Shown: positions 5,220 to 6,671 of the stretch, in pieces
Position numbering within the stretch: position 1 is the first letter of the stretch
Layout: each line of letters begins with the position of its first letter
Origin: an uncultured Spongiibacteraceae bacterium
GTDB taxonomy: Bacteria > Pseudomonadota > Gammaproteobacteria > Pseudomonadales > Dasaniaceae
NCBI GenBank assembly: GCA_937969395.1
Contig: CALBVI010000352.1
Location: 1 to 6,671, forward strand
Direction of reading: 5' to 3'
DNA length: 6,671 nt
Made by a program: the position numbers and the translations under genes
The notes under the pieces: generated by a model
Told to the model about the DNA's origin: nothing
The model's database searches: none
The model's input: only the letters and a program-made list of their open reading frames with translations

Positions 5220-6089
5220 TTAAACCGAGAACAATACCAATATCGCTATGATTGCCAACCAACAAATAACGCTACGCGAAATCAATCCCTGCAGGGCTAA
5301 TAACTCCTCGCGAGCATACTCTATGAAATGCTCTTTATCCTCCGGGTAAACCTGCTTTCCCTTTGAACCATCAATCGCGGCAAGCGCTGATGTTTCAATC
5401 AGCTCACGAATTGGCTGATTATCCCAGATTGATTGCCAGCACCGATTAAAGCAACCAACAAAGTTACCCGTCAACGAAAAGGTCAATGACAATAAGCGGG
5501 CGGGAACCCAATCAAGATAGTGAACAAAACGAAGAGCTAATTGCTTTTCATCATCGCCAAACTCATCACTACGAGCCGACATATAACTCAGGCGATAGCC
5601 TAAAGCGCCAACTGGACCCAACAACAAGAACCAAAAAATGACTGCAAACCAACGTTCAAAGCCCTCATAGAGATAAGCAGAACGTATATGCTCATGCAGA
5701 GCAATGTGATCGTCGCAGTTATCCCCCTGCTCAAAATCACCTATGGATTGCGCTTTTTGATAAGCACTCTCAAGATTACCGTGATTCCAGGAATTTAAAT
5801 AACTGCGCAAGTTTTCACTAAAATCACCGCGACCCAAACTAAACAACAAAACGGCAACAAAGATACAGAGTGAAAACAGCCCAAACAACCAGGAATCAAC
5901 AAGTGACAATATGATCAATAATAGTAAACACGGTAAGCCGACAGCTAATAGCAACCTCAGTGGCGGGTAGTCTATTATTTTTAAACAGGTTTTTGTGCCG
6001 TTATGGAACCATGAATCCTGCTGGAAAGGCCCACCAGAGCCCCACAGCTGCAATAAACCTAACGCTATCAATAATGTAAGAAATTCCAT
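5220..6089 (-). CDS. ampE: AmpE-type inner-membrane protein
   Basis: Predicted inner-membrane protein of 289 residues, partner of AmpD in the classical ampDE operon. It has been proposed as a signalling protein in beta-lactamase induction, but its biochemical role is not established. Membrane segments appear near 3-15, 45-64, 68-86, 147-166 and 271-288, with soluble stretches between. The most family-typical parts are FERWFAVIFWFLLLGPVGAL (144-163) with YRLSYMSAR (165-173), and LDWVPARLLSLTFSLTGNF (192-210). The first residues (MEFLTLLIALGLLQLW) are also AmpE-like. The ATG at 6089 is preceded by AGGT with five-base spacing. It lies 73 bases after the ampD stop on the same strand and is probably cotranscribed, since no clear promoter is seen in that gap. 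No hairpin terminator is visible in the 19 bases between its stop and the usp stop. Confidence 0.93.
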   Translation of the reverse strand: MEFLTLLIALGLLQLWGSGGPFQQDSWFHNGTKTCLKIIDYPPLRLLLAVGLPCLLLLIILSLVDSWLFGLFSLCIFVAVLLFSLGRGDFSENLRSYLNSWNHGNLESAYQKAQSIGDFEQGDNCDDHIALHEHIRSAYLYEGFERWFAVIFWFLLLGPVGALGYRLSYMSARSDEFGDDEKQLALRFVHYLDWVPARLLSLTFSLTGNFVGCFNRCWQSIWDNQPIRELIETSALAAIDGSKGKQVYPEDKEHFIEYAREELLALQGLISRSVICWLAIIAILVLFSV

Positions 6090-6162
6090 CGTATACCTGT
6101 TTTATTCAATATTGAGTTAATTTGGCGCAACTGGCATCAATAACCCTAAATTTAATAACCCT

Positions 6163-6671
6163 CTAAACAACCAATGCCGATAAATAATAACTCCAGTCAA
6201 ATGCTGGCCCTGGATCAGTTTTTCTATTAGGCGCTATATCACTATGCCCAACGATACGCTCTTTATTCAATTTGGGGTAGGCCTGTATCAATTGCTGAGT
6301 CACTTCAATCAGCGATTGATATTGTTGCTCAGTATAAGGGCTGTCATCAACGCCTTCCAGCTCAATACCGATACTATAATCATTGCAGTTATCACGCGCC
6401 TCATAACTCGATTGGCCAGCATGCCATGCACGCAAATCAAAGGGTACAAATTGAACAATATCTCCTTCTCGGTCAATCAATAAATGAGCTGATACTTCCA
6501 TACCTTCTAGATCTGCGAATTCTATGCGAGAGTGGCAATCTAAACAATTGGTAAATAATTGCTCCACACAGCCATTGCCATATTCTCCAGCGGGCAGACT
6601 AATATTATGGATAACTAATAAACTTATATCGCTAGTATCTGGACGCTGATTATAGTTTGGCGATAACGTTT
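6163..6671 (-). CDS. ampD: N-acetyl-anhydromuramyl-L-alanine amidase (N-terminus beyond window)
   Basis: Cytoplasmic zinc amidase that removes the peptide from 1,6-anhydroMurNAc-peptides in cell-wall recycling. Its loss raises the AmpR-activating muropeptides and induces ampC where AmpR/AmpC exist. The frame runs to the right edge, giving 168 visible residues. Comparison with Citrobacter AmpD (H34 there is H21 here) suggests that about 13 N-terminal residues are missing. Visible zinc ligands are H21 (VIHNISLP), H142 (GHSDIAP) and D152 (KTDPGPAFDW). E103 (IGIELEG) and K150 match the catalytic E116 and K162. SAHLLIDREGDIVQFVPF (60-77) and AWHAGQSS (81-88) are also typical. The GTG at 6567 is an internal valine codon and not the start, because conserved AmpD sequence (SPNYNQRP, LLVIHN) continues upstream of it. 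The protein looks intact. ampE follows 73 bases downstream. Confidence 0.96.
   Translation of the reverse strand, partial: TLSPNYNQRPDTSDISLLVIHNISLPAGEYGNGCVEQLFTNCLDCHSRIEFADLEGMEVSAHLLIDREGDIVQFVPFDLRAWHAGQSSYEARDNCNDYSIGIELEGVDDSPYTEQQYQSLIEVTQQLIQAYPKLNKERIVGHSDIAPNRKTDPGPAFDWSYYLSALVV

Noticed and set aside
6139..6162. Nine-base direct repeat AATAACCCT in the ampD-ampE gap
   Set aside because: There are only two short copies in an AT-rich spacer, with no sign of a mobile element or array. Chance or slippage is enough to explain it.
6244..6483. 79-residue plus-strand reading frame opposite ampD
   Set aside because: It is fully antisense to conserved AmpD sequence containing catalytic residues, so it is a shadow.
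6567..6567. GTG as the start of a short AmpD
   Set aside because: Conserved AmpD sequence, including the first zinc-ligand histidine, continues in frame upstream to the window edge, so this is an internal valine codon.

Overview
The window looks like chromosomal DNA of a gammaproteobacterium with lowish GC (by eye near 40 percent). The ampD-ampE pair, an Anr/FNR-type oxygen sensor next to hemN and a Pseudomonas-like UspA point to a marine or aquatic relative of the Cellvibrionales/Pseudomonadales, but the genus cannot be fixed from sequence reading alone. No RNA genes, insertion sequences, prophage parts or CRISPR arrays are visible, and no gene-free stretch exceeds 300 bases.

Layout, left to right. 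Positions 1-456 (minus) hold the N-terminal 152 residues of an FNR/Anr-type iron-sulfur regulator, cut by the window edge. It lies 16 bases downstream of hemN (473-1897, minus), the oxygen-independent coproporphyrinogen III dehydrogenase, so the two form an operon. A 153-base divergent promoter region separates hemN from an unrecognised 100-residue protein (2051-2353, plus). Next come a CPA2-type cation/proton antiporter (2473-3729, minus) and a second, complete FNR/Anr protein (3810-4559, minus), about 71 percent identical to the first over 131 aligned residues. A 200-base intergenic region leads to a universal stress protein (4760-5200, plus), which converges on ampE (5220-6089, minus) and ampD (6163 to the right edge, minus), the peptidoglycan-recycling and beta-lactamase-signalling pair.

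The main theme of positions 1-5200 is a compact low-oxygen regulatory island. Three perfect FNR/Anr palindromes (TTGAT-N4-ATCAA) occur: in the hemN/small-gene divergent region (1979-1992), upstream of usp (4675-4688), and inside the hemN coding sequence (650-663) facing the downstream fnr paralog. A fourth site with one mismatch (3783-3796) precedes the antiporter. Two of the perfect sites sit about 41 bases upstream of predicted transcription starts with good -10 elements, the usual class II FNR activation geometry, and the hemN/small-gene site does so in both directions. The inferred circuit is that low oxygen activates one FNR protein, which switches on heme synthesis, the second FNR protein, a stress protein and a small unknown protein. 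The ampDE part looks ordinary and unrelated to this regulation. Nothing here is clearly a new biological system. The least understood parts are the small unknown protein and the duplicated sensor with its possible internal promoter.
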